A DNA stretch of 64,000 bases, taken from NCBI RefSeq assembly GCF_900099805.1, contig NZ_FNDR01000009.1, positions 62,001 to 126,000 on the forward strand, given 5' to 3'. A model generated the notes under the pieces. That model did no database searches. It was not told where the DNA came from and was given only the letters and a program-made list of their open reading frames with translations. The DNA comes from Variovorax sp. OV700. Lineage in GTDB: Bacteria > Pseudomonadota > Gammaproteobacteria > Burkholderiales > Burkholderiaceae_C. How positions within the stretch are numbered: position 1 is the stretch's first letter; every line of letters begins with the position of its first letter. Position numbers and translations under genes: made by a program. Below are positions 32,990 through 41,826 of this stretch, piece after piece.

Positions 32990-33925
32990 ATGCAACGCAT
33001 CCAGATCATCGATTCGCACACGGGCGGCGAGCCCACGCGCCTGGTCATTGGCGGGTTTCCCGATCTGGGCGGCGGCAGCATGGCGGAGCGCCGCGCGCTC
33101 TTGGCCGAGCGGCATGACAAATGGCGTGCCGCCACGGTGCTGGAGCCGCGCGGCAGCGACGTGATCGTTGGCGCGCTGCTGTGCGAGCCGGTGTCGAAAG
33201 ATGCCGCCGCCGGCGTGATCTTCTTCAACAACACCGGCTACATCGGCATGTGCGGTCACGGCACCATCGGGCTGGTCGCAAGCCTTGCGCACATCGGGCG
33301 CATCGGCGTGGGCGAGCACAAGATCGAGACGCCGGTGGGCACGGTCACGACCACGCTGCATGCCGATGGTTCGGTGAGCGTGCGCAACGTGCCGGCGTAC
33401 CGGCATCTGCACCGGGTCGCGGTCGAACTGCCTGGCCACGGCACCGTGCACGGCGATGTGGCCTGGGGCGGCAACTGGTTCTTCCTGGTGAGCGAACACG
33501 GCCAGCGCGTGGCGAGCGACAACCTCGCCGCGCTCACCGGCTACACCACCGCGTTGCGCAAGGCGCTGGCGGCGCAAGGCATCACGGGCGCCGATGGCGC
33601 GGAGATCGACCACATCGAACTCTTCGCCAACGACAGCGAAGGCGCGGACAGCCGCAACTTCGTGCTCTGCCCCGGCAACGCATACGATCGCTCGCCCTGC
33701 GGCACCGGCACCAGCGCCAAAATCGCCTGCCTCGCAGCCGACGGCAAGCTGGCGCCTGGCGAGGTGTGGACGCAGGCCAGTGTGATCGGGAGCCGCTTCG
33801 AGGCCAGCTACGCGATGGAAGGCGGCAAGGTCATTCCCACGCTGCGCGGCCGTGCGTACATCAGCGCCGAAGCCACGCTGCTGATCGAGGACGAGGACCC
33901 CTTCGGATGGGGCATCCGGCTCTGA
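32990..33925 (+). CDS. proline racemase family, 4-hydroxyproline 2-epimerase
   Basis: A 311-residue enzyme. Both catalytic cysteines needed for two-base epimerisation are present: Cys88 in the MCGHGTIG motif and Cys237 in SPCGTGTSA. Dehydratase relatives have Thr in place of the second Cys, so an epimerase is favoured. It would convert trans-4-hydroxy-L-proline to cis-4-hydroxy-D-proline, the first step of the pathway. Neighbouring genes supply the expected later steps. It starts 14 bases after the binding-protein stop. Confidence 0.93.
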   Translation: MQRIQIIDSHTGGEPTRLVIGGFPDLGGGSMAERRALLAERHDKWRAATVLEPRGSDVIVGALLCEPVSKDAAAGVIFFNNTGYIGMCGHGTIGLVASLAHIGRIGVGEHKIETPVGTVTTTLHADGSVSVRNVPAYRHLHRVAVELPGHGTVHGDVAWGGNWFFLVSEHGQRVASDNLAALTGYTTALRKALAAQGITGADGAEIDHIELFANDSEGADSRNFVLCPGNAYDRSPCGTGTSAKIACLAADGKLAPGEVWTQASVIGSRFEASYAMEGGKVIPTLRGRAYISAEATLLIEDEDPFGWGIRL

Positions 33926-33936
33926 CGCCGGGCGGC

Positions 33937-35043
33937 ATGGACGCGGACGTCATCGTCATCGGCGCCGGCATCGTCGGTGCCGCCTGCGCGCACGCGCTGG
34001 CGCAGGCCGGCCGCCGGGTGCTGGTGCTCGATGCACGCATCGGCGGCGCCACGGGCGCAGGCATGGGGCACCTCGTGGTGATGGACGACAACCCGGCCGA
34101 GCTTGCATTGAGCAGCCATTCGACGGCGCAATGGCGCGCTCTGGCGCCGCGCATGGGCGAGGACTGCGCGTACAGCGCCTGCGGCACGCTCTGGATCGCG
34201 GCCAACGAAGAAGAAATGGCCGAGGCCGAACGAAAGCAGCAGCGGCTGCGTGAGCACGGCATCGAAAGCCGCCTGCTCGGCGCGCAGGAGCTGGCTCGCG
34301 CCGAGCCCGCCTTGCGCAAGGGCCTTGCGGGCGCGCTCGAAGTGCCCGGCGACGGCATCCTCTATGCACCGAATGCGGCGCGCTGGCTGCTCGCTCATGG
34401 CGCAGATTCGATCCGCATCGAGCGTGCGAAGGTCGATGCCATCGAAGACGACGGCACGCTGCGACTCGCGGACGGCAGCCGTCGCAGCGCGCCGCAGATC
34501 GTGCTCGCCAATGGCATCGAGGCGACGACGCTCTGCCCCGAGCTTCCGATCCGCCCCAAAAAGGGCCACCTGCTGATCACCGACCGCTATCCGGGCACGG
34601 TGCACCATCAGCTCGTCGAGCTCGGCTACGTGACCAGCGCGCACCACAGTGACGGCGACTCGGTCGCGTTCAACGTGCAGCCGCGACCGACCGGGCAATT
34701 GCTGATCGGCTCCTCGCGCCAGTTCGACACCATCGATCCCGCCGTCGATGCGCCCATGCTCGCGCGCATGCTGCAGCGTACGCTCGACTACCTGCCGGGC
34801 CTCGCGGATCTCAACGCGGTTCGCTCGTGGACCGGCATGCGCGCCGCAACGCCCGACGGACTGCCGCTGCTGGGCAAGCACCCGTGGCGCGACAGGCTCT
34901 GGCTCGCCGTCGGCCACGAAGGCCTGGGCGTGACCACCGCGCCGGGCAGCGCGCACCTGCTCGCGGCGCTGATGACCGGCGGTGCACCCGGATTCGACGC
35001 GGCGCCCTATGCGCCGCGCGGGCTGCTGGAGAGGCGCGCATGA
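33937..35043 (+). CDS. FAD-dependent oxidoreductase (DAO family), probable D-hydroxyproline dehydrogenase subunit
   Basis: A 368-residue flavoprotein of the D-amino acid oxidase family with an N-terminal dinucleotide motif (VIVIGAGIVGAACA, from residue 5) and a C-terminal GLPLLGKHP / GHEGLGVTTAPGSA region that closes the FAD site. It is followed, with four-base overlaps, by a small 2Fe-2S protein and a second flavoprotein, the arrangement of heteromeric D-hydroxyproline or glycine-type dehydrogenases. It probably oxidises cis-4-hydroxy-D-proline. The ATG at 33937 is used; an in-frame ATG about 30 bases upstream lies inside the epimerase gene. Confidence 0.9.
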   Translation: MDADVIVIGAGIVGAACAHALAQAGRRVLVLDARIGGATGAGMGHLVVMDDNPAELALSSHSTAQWRALAPRMGEDCAYSACGTLWIAANEEEMAEAERKQQRLREHGIESRLLGAQELARAEPALRKGLAGALEVPGDGILYAPNAARWLLAHGADSIRIERAKVDAIEDDGTLRLADGSRRSAPQIVLANGIEATTLCPELPIRPKKGHLLITDRYPGTVHHQLVELGYVTSAHHSDGDSVAFNVQPRPTGQLLIGSSRQFDTIDPAVDAPMLARMLQRTLDYLPGLADLNAVRSWTGMRAATPDGLPLLGKHPWRDRLWLAVGHEGLGVTTAPGSAHLLAALMTGGAPGFDAAPYAPRGLLERRA

Positions 35044-35288
35044 GCGGTGAGACCTTGCTGCTCATCGATGGCCAGCTCGTCCGCGTAACGGCGGGCAGCT
35101 CGGTCGCCGCTGCCTTGCGCGTCGCCGGCGGCATGGGCGTGGCGCGTACCTCGGTCACGGGGCAGCCGCGTGCGCCGTTCTGCGGCATGGGCGTGTGCCA
35201 GGAATGCCGCGTGCTCATCGACGGCCACCGCAGGCTCGCCTGCCAAACGGTCTGCGCCGAGGGCATGCGCGTGGAGACCTCCGAATGA
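35040..35288 (+). CDS. small (2Fe-2S)-binding subunit
   Basis: An 82-residue ferredoxin-like protein. Cys48, Cys53, Cys56 and Cys68 (PFCGMGVCQEC and LACQ) match the four-cysteine 2Fe-2S pattern of HcnA-like subunits. Both ends overlap the flanking flavoprotein genes by four bases, indicating a tight complex. It should pass electrons between the two flavins of the dehydrogenase. Confidence 0.92.
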   Translation: MSGETLLLIDGQLVRVTAGSSVAAALRVAGGMGVARTSVTGQPRAPFCGMGVCQECRVLIDGHRRLACQTVCAEGMRVETSE

Positions 35289-36577
35289 CGGACATGACGC
35301 TGGAACATTGCGATCTGCTGATCGTCGGCGCGGGTCCTGCCGGCATGGCCGCGGCAGTGGCGGCGGCGCCCAGCGGTGCTTCGATCGTCGTGATCGACGA
35401 CAACCCCGCACCCGGCGGGCAGATCTGGCGCGACGGCCCTGGCGCCACGCTGCCGCCGGCCGCGCGCAAGTGGCGCGATGCGCTCGAACGCCACGTCAAC
35501 ATCCGCGTGTGCAGCGGCACGCGCGTCGTCGCGGCGCCATCGCGAAACGAACTGCTGCTCGAAGACGCAGAACGTGGCTGGCGCATGCGGTGGAACAAGC
35601 TGATTCTTTGCACCGGCGCGCGCGAGCTGCTGCTGCCCTTCCCCGGTTGGACGCTGCCTGGCGTCACGGGCGCAGGCGGCTTGCAGGCGCTCGTCAAGGC
35701 GGGGTTGCCGGTCGAGGGCGAACGCATCCTGATTGCGGGCAGCGGACCCTTGCTGCTCGCCGCGGCGGCGACGGCGCGCGCCGCGGGTGCGAAGGTCGTG
35801 CGTATCGCCGAGCAAGCCTCGTTCGCGGCGGTCGCGGGCTTTGCGGCCAGCCTGCCGAGATGGCCGGGAAAGGCTGTGCAGGCGATCACGCTGGCCCACG
35901 CGCAGTACCGCACTTCGTCGCATATCGTCTCGGTGCAAGGCGCCACGCAGGTCGAATCGGTCCGGCTGCGCCAAGGCGGCCGCGAAGCAGAAATTGAATG
36001 CGACCGCGTGGCCTGCGGCTTCGGCCTCGTCCCCAACACGCAACTGGGCCGGATGCTCGGCTGCGCCCTCACCCCCGAGGGCGTCGGCGCACAGGCCTTG
36101 AAAGTCGACGCGCAGCAAGCCACCACCATGGCCGACATCTACGCCGCCGGCGAGTGCACCGGCTTCGGCGGCAGCGAGCGCACCCTCGCGCAGGGCTCCA
36201 TCGCCGGTTACGCGGCCGTCGGCAACGAGGGCGCCGCAAAGCAGCACGAACGCGAGCGCGCCCGCTGGGATGCCTTCGCCGCACAGCTGCACCGCAGCTT
36301 CGCGCTGACCCCTGATATCCGCCATATGCCGCAGCCCGACACCCTCGTATGCCGCTGCGAAGACGTGCCGTTCTCGGCGCTCGCAGGTTGCAGCGGCTGG
36401 ACCGACGCCAAGCTCCACCGCCGCTGCGGCATGGGCGCCTGCCAGGGCCGCGTCTGCGGCGATGCCGCGCAGTTTCTTTTCGGCTGGACGCCGCCCGCGC
36501 CGCGCCCGCCGCTGTCGCCCGCGCGCATCGCAACCCTGGCCGGCCTCGCGGGCCCTGGCGATGTGGACCGACAATGA
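35285..36577 (+). CDS. FAD/NAD(P)-binding oxidoreductase with C-terminal 2Fe-2S (BFD-like) domain
   Basis: A 430-residue flavoprotein like HcnB and the alpha subunits of D-hydroxyproline dehydrogenase. The first Rossmann motif is LLIVGAGPAGMAAA and the second is ILIAGSGPLLLAAA. Near the C-terminus, CRCEDV and CGMGACQGRVC supply four cysteines for a second iron-sulphur cluster. It completes the three-subunit dehydrogenase. Its stop overlaps the start of the regulator gene. Confidence 0.91.
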   Translation: MTDMTLEHCDLLIVGAGPAGMAAAVAAAPSGASIVVIDDNPAPGGQIWRDGPGATLPPAARKWRDALERHVNIRVCSGTRVVAAPSRNELLLEDAERGWRMRWNKLILCTGARELLLPFPGWTLPGVTGAGGLQALVKAGLPVEGERILIAGSGPLLLAAAATARAAGAKVVRIAEQASFAAVAGFAASLPRWPGKAVQAITLAHAQYRTSSHIVSVQGATQVESVRLRQGGREAEIECDRVACGFGLVPNTQLGRMLGCALTPEGVGAQALKVDAQQATTMADIYAAGECTGFGGSERTLAQGSIAGYAAVGNEGAAKQHERERARWDAFAAQLHRSFALTPDIRHMPQPDTLVCRCEDVPFSALAGCSGWTDAKLHRRCGMGACQGRVCGDAAQFLFGWTPPAPRPPLSPARIATLAGLAGPGDVDRQ

Positions 36578-37272
36578 AGCCGAAGCAGCACCAGAAGAAA
36601 ACAATGGCCCCCCCGAAGACCGTGCCTCGCCCCCAGCCCAAACGACGGGCCGCCGACCTCGCCTATGACGCGATCGAGACGCTGCTCTCCACGCTGCAGC
36701 TGGAGCCCGGCAGCCAGATCGTCGAAGCCGACCTGGCCGAGCGCACCGGCCTTGGCCGCACGCCGGTGCGCGAGGCGCTGATGCGCATGGTGTCGATCGG
36801 CCTCATCGTGCAGCAGCCGCGCCGCGGCCTCCTGGTGTCGACCATCGACCTGGCCGACCACCTGGACGTGATCCAGACCCGGCGCGTGCTCGAACTGCTG
36901 ATTGCGGCCTGCTCGGCGCGCCGCGCCACCGCGCTGCAGCGCAAGGAGATCGTGCGCTGCGCTGAGGTAATGGTGAAGGCCGCCCACCGCGGCGACCTGA
37001 ACGACTACATGCAGGCCGACCGCGCGCTCGACTTCGTCAACCACCAGGCGAGCCACAACGATTCGGCGGTGAAGGCCGTGACCCCGCTCATCGTTCAGTG
37101 CCGACGCTTCTGGTATGCCTACCAGCATGAAGGCGAGATCGTCGAAGGCGCGAACGCCCACCTCGAACTGGCGCAAGGCATCGCGACCGGTGACGAGGCG
37201 GCAGCCACGGCCGGCGCCAATCGCCTGCTGGACTATCTCGAGCTGTTCGCCCGCAAGATCATCGACAAATAG
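36574..37272 (+). CDS. GntR family transcriptional regulator, FCD subfamily
   Basis: A 232-residue regulator. The winged helix lies at about residues 45-95 (QIVEADLAERTGLGRTPVREALMRM) and the FCD helical domain follows. The first 25 residues are basic (KPKQHQKK...KRR). The start overlaps the last dehydrogenase gene (ATGA); a second ATG at 36604 is possible. As the last gene of the operon it likely controls the hydroxyproline-type genes, perhaps through the AT-rich palindrome at 30830-30846. Confidence 0.92.
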   Translation: MKPKQHQKKTMAPPKTVPRPQPKRRAADLAYDAIETLLSTLQLEPGSQIVEADLAERTGLGRTPVREALMRMVSIGLIVQQPRRGLLVSTIDLADHLDVIQTRRVLELLIAACSARRATALQRKEIVRCAEVMVKAAHRGDLNDYMQADRALDFVNHQASHNDSAVKAVTPLIVQCRRFWYAYQHEGEIVEGANAHLELAQGIATGDEAAATAGANRLLDYLELFARKIIDK

Positions 37273-37311
37273 GCCAAGACCTCGGTCCAGTAGGCGCGTG
37301 ATCTGCCGCGG

Positions 37312-38520
37312 CTAGCCTGCGGAAGCAGGCAACCCCCGCCGCGCCCGCGTGACGTGCCGCCCGCTCAAGAGCGTGCCGATGGGCGTGTAGCGCACCAGCA
37401 GCTCGTAGCTGGCCAGTGCCACCAGCGAGGTCGCTGCGATGTTGAGCCCCATCTTCGCCAAGGCCCCGAAGGGCGCGTTGAACAGCAGGATGCCGAAGCC
37501 GATGGTGCCGAGCATGTGCACCAGATATACCCAGTACGAACTCTGCGAAAGATAGGCCAGCACGGCGTTCCGGTGCGGCACATAGCGCACGAAGCCTCCG
37601 ATCAGCGCCAAACTCCAGAGCCATGAAGTGGCGTTGTAGGCAAACGCGATCCAGAACGCAGGATGCGGCCAAGGCAGCGGCAGCGCAGTGCCGCCGCGCA
37701 CGGCCCCCAGCAACACCGCCGTGGCGATGAAAAAGCCCAGCCCGGCCAGCGCATGGCTCTGGCAACGCGCAGCAAGGAGCGTGAGCAGGTGCTGCTCCCG
37801 CGGCCCATGCAGGTACCAGCCGAACACGAAGAACAGACCGCTTTGCACCCATTCGGCAAGCGGCGGCAGGAAAGAGCCGCTTCCCGCCACGATGCCGGAG
37901 GGATAGAACGAGCCCACCAGTGCCAGCGGCGATGCGAGCACCAGGAAGCCCCATCGACGTTGCGCGAGCAGCGCGAAGGCGCGGCGGGCCGCATCGCACA
38001 GCCTCGGCGGCATGAAGCGACGCAGGCGCAAGCCCGCCCAAGCCAGCACGCAGAGCCAGAACAGCTGATAGAGGAACCACAGGTGCATGGTGTTGAAAGG
38101 CGAACCGCCGGGCTGCCGCGCGGGCGTCAGCGCCCTGTCGAAGCCCGGCACGCCGCGCACCGTCAGGTGGATGTAGACCATCGAAAGCACCGCGGTCAGC
38201 ACGAAGAGCGGCGGCCAGAACACCGCGAAGGGCAGTGCGAGCCGCAGGCCGCGGTTCTTCAGCATGCCGCCGGCGCCGCGCCGTTCGGCCAGCAGCGCCG
38301 CGAAGAAGCCGGCCAGGATGAAGAACACCGGCATCCGGAAGCTGTGGATGAACAGCAGCAGCAGGTCGGCCACCGGTGAAGTCTTCGGATCGCGCCAGGG
38401 CAGCGGCGAAGCGGTGGTGATGTGATTGACCGCCACGTGCAGCACGATGCCGAGCCACATCATGAGCGCGCGCAGGTTGTCGAGTGCGTCGAACCGTGTG
38501 GAGCTTTGGGCGTTGTTCAT
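37312..38520 (-). CDS. acyltransferase 3 family membrane protein, MdoC/OpgC-like
   Basis: A 402-residue integral membrane protein with about ten helices. It starts FDALDNLRALMMWLGIVLHVA, the usual acyltransferase-3 opening with a conserved Arg and His, and has the FRMPVFFILAGFFAALL helix. Close relatives add succinyl groups to osmoregulated glucans (MdoC) or acylate other envelope sugars. It lies 17 bases after the MerR gene in the same operon, so that regulator may control it. The acceptor cannot be predicted. Confidence 0.88.
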   Translation of the reverse strand: MNNAQSSTRFDALDNLRALMMWLGIVLHVAVNHITTASPLPWRDPKTSPVADLLLLFIHSFRMPVFFILAGFFAALLAERRGAGGMLKNRGLRLALPFAVFWPPLFVLTAVLSMVYIHLTVRGVPGFDRALTPARQPGGSPFNTMHLWFLYQLFWLCVLAWAGLRLRRFMPPRLCDAARRAFALLAQRRWGFLVLASPLALVGSFYPSGIVAGSGSFLPPLAEWVQSGLFFVFGWYLHGPREQHLLTLLAARCQSHALAGLGFFIATAVLLGAVRGGTALPLPWPHPAFWIAFAYNATSWLWSLALIGGFVRYVPHRNAVLAYLSQSSYWVYLVHMLGTIGFGILLFNAPFGALAKMGLNIAATSLVALASYELLVRYTPIGTLLSGRHVTRARRGLPASAG

Positions 38521-38537
38521 GGGGCCACTGTCGGGCC

Positions 38538-39593
38538 TCACGCAACGTCAGGGTCAAGCGGCTGCGGAGCGGGCTTCGGATCTTTTTGCCGGAGAACGGC
38601 AATGGCCTGCAGCAGGTAGCCGCGCACCGCTGGTTCGATCACCGAAGCGGCCTGCAGCACCGGCTCCGCGGCCATCGCGCGCATCAGCCGCTCGGCCAGG
38701 GCCGGGTCGTGGGCGGTGAATGCGTCGAAGAGCCGCACCCAGTCGAGCGCAATGGCCTGCACCGCTTCATCGCCGGGCGGCAGGCCGCGCGCCTGCAGGG
38801 CGGTGAGCTCGCTGGCGAGCCGGCGCCATTCTTCTTCGGGCGGCTTGCCCAGGCGCGCGAAGTCGTCGGTGCGGAGGTGGCGCAGCAGCGCGGCCATGCG
38901 CACGCCGATGGCCTCGCCGATGTAATCGATCAGCTCGGCCGGCGGCCCGTCGGCGCGCCGCACCCCCGGCTCGCGCCGGTACATCTCGCCCCATCGCGTG
39001 ATGAGGTCGAAGCTGCCGTCCATCCACTGCCCCATCAGGTTCATCCAGCGGAAGGCGAGCGGCTGTACTTCGAGCGCATCGGCCGGCACGCCGCGCGCCA
39101 TCAGCGCCGCCACGTCGGCGACGAGCGGCGGCCACTGGTCGGCCACGGTGTTCCAGTTGGCCATCAGCGACTTGATTTCGGCGGGGCTGAAATAGCGATA
39201 GCGGCCATAGGCGGTCATCTGCGCCAGCGTGGCGAGCCAGTCCTTCATGTCGGGCTGGCCGCCCTCCGCGAGGCGCCGTTCGAGCAGGCCGAGCCGTTCG
39301 CGCAAAGCCGTGGCTTGGGCGATCTGCTGGTCGAGCGATGCGATCTGGCGCGCGATGATCGTCGGCAGCGAGCCGCTTTCGGCACCCAGCAGTCCGCCGA
39401 TTTCGGCCAGCGGGAGCCCCAGCAGCCGCAGTGCCTGGATCGCATGTAGCCGGCCGATATCGGCCGTGCCGTAGAGCCGGTAGCCCGCTTCGGAGCGCGC
39501 CGAAGGCGCGAGCAGCCCGATGGCGTCGTAGTGGTGCAGCGTGCGCACCGTGAGGCCGGTGTGCCTGGCCAGTTCACCGACCTTGAGCAGCAC
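38538..39593 (-). CDS. MerR family transcriptional regulator with large effector domain
   Basis: A 351-residue regulator, longer than metal-sensing MerR proteins. The N-terminal winged helix (LARHTGLTVRTLHHYDAIGLL, residues about 8-28) and a coiled-coil dimer helix (about 80-110) are followed by some 230 residues made of two TipAS-like helical repeats (compare RWMNLMGQWMDG with LDWVRLFDAFT). TipAS domains bind peptides or drugs. It is the middle gene of a three-gene minus-strand operon (17-base gaps on both sides). Confidence 0.9.
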   Translation of the reverse strand: MLLKVGELARHTGLTVRTLHHYDAIGLLAPSARSEAGYRLYGTADIGRLHAIQALRLLGLPLAEIGGLLGAESGSLPTIIARQIASLDQQIAQATALRERLGLLERRLAEGGQPDMKDWLATLAQMTAYGRYRYFSPAEIKSLMANWNTVADQWPPLVADVAALMARGVPADALEVQPLAFRWMNLMGQWMDGSFDLITRWGEMYRREPGVRRADGPPAELIDYIGEAIGVRMAALLRHLRTDDFARLGKPPEEEWRRLASELTALQARGLPPGDEAVQAIALDWVRLFDAFTAHDPALAERLMRAMAAEPVLQAASVIEPAVRGYLLQAIAVLRQKDPKPAPQPLDPDVA

Positions 39594-39610
39594 GGCGCGC
39601 CTCTCCAGTT

Positions 39611-39934
39611 CTACGCGTCAGCAGCCGGCGTCGGCTCGGGTCCGCGCCAGCCCAGCAGCTCGGCCAGCCGCTGCACGATCCAGCCGGCCTCGGCAACCGA
39701 CACGCCGGCTTCGGGCGTCGCCAGCCCGGCGTGGATGCGGCGCAGGATCTCGCTCTCGACCGGCACCTCGGTGTGGTGCTGGATCTGCGCATGGCCCACC
39801 AGGTGGTTGGCCAGGTCTTCGCAGATCTCATAGCGCTCGCGCACTACGCCGATCGGCTCCAGGAGGCGCTGTCGCGCGTCGCTATAAACCGCGAAGAACG
39901 AGGGCGGAATGAAGATCTGGTTGTCGTCGGACAT
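39611..39934 (-). CDS. conserved hypothetical protein, small acidic
   Basis: A 107-residue protein with no domain I recognise. It opens FIPPSFFAVYSDARQRLL and has a helical ICEDLANHLVGHAQIQHH segment followed by EILRRIHAGLA. The total composition and lack of signal peptide suggest a small cytoplasmic helical protein. It is the first gene of the operon with MerR and acyltransferase genes. The ATG at 39934 is preferred because the sequence upstream in the same frame is low-complexity Arg/Ala translation of non-coding DNA. Confidence 0.75.
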   Translation of the reverse strand: MSDDNQIFIPPSFFAVYSDARQRLLEPIGVVRERYEICEDLANHLVGHAQIQHHTEVPVESEILRRIHAGLATPEAGVSVAEAGWIVQRLAELLGWRGPEPTPAADA

Positions 39935-39962
39935 GGCGGCCTTGTTTGTAGCGGGCCCAATG

Positions 39963-39986
39963 ACAAAACGCGCCCGAGGGCGCGTT
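39963..39986 (-). terminator. intrinsic terminator after the small basic protein gene
   Basis: A nine-base perfect stem (AACGCGCCC / GGGCGCGTT) with a two-base loop is followed on the minus strand by TTGTC. It lies just after the stop of the gene at 40023-40193 and before the start of the next minus-strand gene, so it separates the two units. Confidence 0.8.
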
Positions 39987-40022
39987 CGTCGTGGCTCCGA
40001 AGAAAGAGCCGCGTGGGCTGGA

Positions 40023-40193
40023 TCAGCCGCCCTTGGTCGGGCGCTTGCCCGGGTTCTTCTTGCTGCGCGTGGCGGTGCCGCGCTCGAGGCTGATCTTCTG
40101 GCCGCCACCGGTGCGAGGCGCGGTGTAGCCGGGCATGGGGGTCGGCTTCGGGCTAGCAAGACGGTCGGCTTCGGTACGGATTTTCTTGGGCAT
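40023..40193 (-). CDS. small basic conserved hypothetical protein
   Basis: A 56-residue protein very rich in Lys, Arg, Pro and Gly (starts MPKKIRTEADRLASPKP, ends KKNPGKRPTKGG). The bases upstream in frame are unlikely to be coding. It has its own terminator. Proteins of this composition may bind RNA or DNA, and the neighbour is an RNA helicase, but no family is known to me. Coding status is supported by codon-position bias and the terminator rather than homology. Confidence 0.65.
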   Translation of the reverse strand: MPKKIRTEADRLASPKPTPMPGYTAPRTGGGQKISLERGTATRSKKNPGKRPTKGG

Positions 40194-40289
40194 GGAAAGC
40201 TCGGATAAAAAGGATGTTCGACCCCCGATTAGGCCACATCGGCAGATTTTATCTGCCAAGCGCCGAAACGAGGGGCCATGGGAGGGATG

Positions 40290-41741
40290 TCAGGTGGACT
40301 GCGGTGTCAGGAGGCGCACCCTGACGCTCTTGCCTTTCACGCGGCCGTTGTCGAGCTTGCGTGCGGCTTCTTCGGCAATGCTGCGGTCCACCGCTACATA
40401 GGTCGAGTACTCGTTGACGTTGATCTTGCCGACTTGGTCCTTGGCATAGCCGCAGTCGCCGGTGAGCGCGCCCAGCACGTCGCCGGCGCGGATCTTTTCC
40501 TTGCGGCCGCCGACGATCTGCAGGGTGGCCATGGGTGGCCGCATCGGTTCGCCCTTGCCGGGTGTGAGCTCGGCCAGGTCGTGCCATTCGGATTCGCGGC
40601 CCTGCAGCTGCTCGATTTTGCCGACGCTGCCCATCTCGTCCATGCTGGCCAGGTTCAGTGCGAGGCCTTCTGCGCCGCCCTGCTGGCCCACGCGGCCGGT
40701 GCGGCCGACGCGGTGAATATGAATTTCGGAATCGGGCGTCACGTCGACGTTGATCACCGCTTCGAGCTGCGAAATATCGAGCCCGCGCGCCGCCACGTCG
40801 GTGGCCACCAGCACCGAGCAGCTGCGGTTGGCAAACTGCACCAGCACCTGGTCGCGCTCGCGCTGCTCCAGTTCGCCGAACAAGGCCAGCGCGCTGAAGC
40901 CCTGGGCTTGCAGCACCTCGACGAGATCGCGGCACTGCTGCTTGGTGTTGCAGAAGGCCAGCGTGCTCACGGGGCGGAAATGGTCGAGCAAGAGGCTCAC
41001 GGCGTGCAGCCGTTCGCTTTCCTTCACCTGGTACCAGCGCTGGCGGATCTTGCTGCCTTCATGCTGCGCCTGCACCGTGATCTGCTGCGGGCTCTTCATG
41101 AACTGCTGCGCGAGCTTGGCGATGCCTTCAGGGTAGGTGGCCGAGAACAGCAGCGTCTGGCGCTCCTTCGGGCACTGGCGCGCCACCTTCACGATGTCGT
41201 CGAAGAAGCCCATGTCGAGCATGCGGTCGGCTTCGTCGAGCACCAGGGTGTTGAGCGCTTCGAGATTCAGGTTCTCGCGCTCCAGGTGGTCCATGATCCG
41301 GCCCGGCGTGCCCACCACGATGTGTGCGCCGTGCTCCAGGCTCGCGATTTGCCCGCGCAGCGCGACGCCGCCGCAGAGCGTGACCACCTTGATGTTTTCC
41401 TCGGCGCGCGCCAGGCGGCGGATTTCGGTTGTGACCTGGTCGGCCAGCTCGCGCGTCGGGCACAGCACCATCGCCTGGATGGCGAAGCGGCGCGGGTTGA
41501 GGTTGGAGAGCAGCGCCAGCGCAAAGGCGGCGGTCTTGCCGCTGCCGGTCTTGGCCTGTGCGATCAGGTCCTTGCCGAGCAGCGCCGGCGGCAGCGCGGC
41601 CGCCTGGATCGCCGTCATCTGCGTGTAGCCGAGCTGCGTGAGGTTGGCCAGCATCTGGGGCGAGAGCGCCAGCGTGGCAAAGCCGTGGTCGGCGGAGGCC
41701 TGGGCTGGGGAGCCGTCGGCTGGGGAATTGGTCGTGGTCAT
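40290..41741 (-). CDS. dbpA: ATP-dependent RNA helicase DbpA
   Basis: A 483-residue DEAD-box helicase. Walker A AKTGSGKT is at 63-70, followed by PTREL, GTPGR, the DEAD box in VLDEADRMLDMGF, SAT, and HRVGRTGR in order. The C-terminal 75 residues (TLQIVGGRKEKIRAGDVLGALTGD and onward) form the DbpA RNA-binding domain, which recognises hairpin 92 of 23S rRNA. It acts in large-subunit ribosome assembly. It is close to an infA gene, separated by a terminator, so the two may be expressed separately but under similar cold or growth signals. Confidence 0.95.
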   Translation of the reverse strand: MTTTNSPADGSPAQASADHGFATLALSPQMLANLTQLGYTQMTAIQAAALPPALLGKDLIAQAKTGSGKTAAFALALLSNLNPRRFAIQAMVLCPTRELADQVTTEIRRLARAEENIKVVTLCGGVALRGQIASLEHGAHIVVGTPGRIMDHLERENLNLEALNTLVLDEADRMLDMGFFDDIVKVARQCPKERQTLLFSATYPEGIAKLAQQFMKSPQQITVQAQHEGSKIRQRWYQVKESERLHAVSLLLDHFRPVSTLAFCNTKQQCRDLVEVLQAQGFSALALFGELEQRERDQVLVQFANRSCSVLVATDVAARGLDISQLEAVINVDVTPDSEIHIHRVGRTGRVGQQGGAEGLALNLASMDEMGSVGKIEQLQGRESEWHDLAELTPGKGEPMRPPMATLQIVGGRKEKIRAGDVLGALTGDCGYAKDQVGKINVNEYSTYVAVDRSIAEEAARKLDNGRVKGKSVRVRLLTPQST

Positions 41742-41764
41742 CGTCGTTCGGCAGCCGGACCCGG

Positions 41765-41810
41765 AAAAACAAAGGCCTTGCCGGCACCCTTCGCGGGGCG
41801 CCGCAAGGCC
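41765..41810 (-). terminator. intrinsic terminator after infA
   Basis: On the minus strand GGCCTTGC pairs with GCAAGGCC across a G+C-rich loop and is followed by TTTGTTTTT. It ends transcription 17 bases after the infA stop and leaves dbpA to start from its own promoter in the remaining gap or by read-through. Confidence 0.82.
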
Positions 41811-41826
41811 CTTCGTCCGTCGCGGA

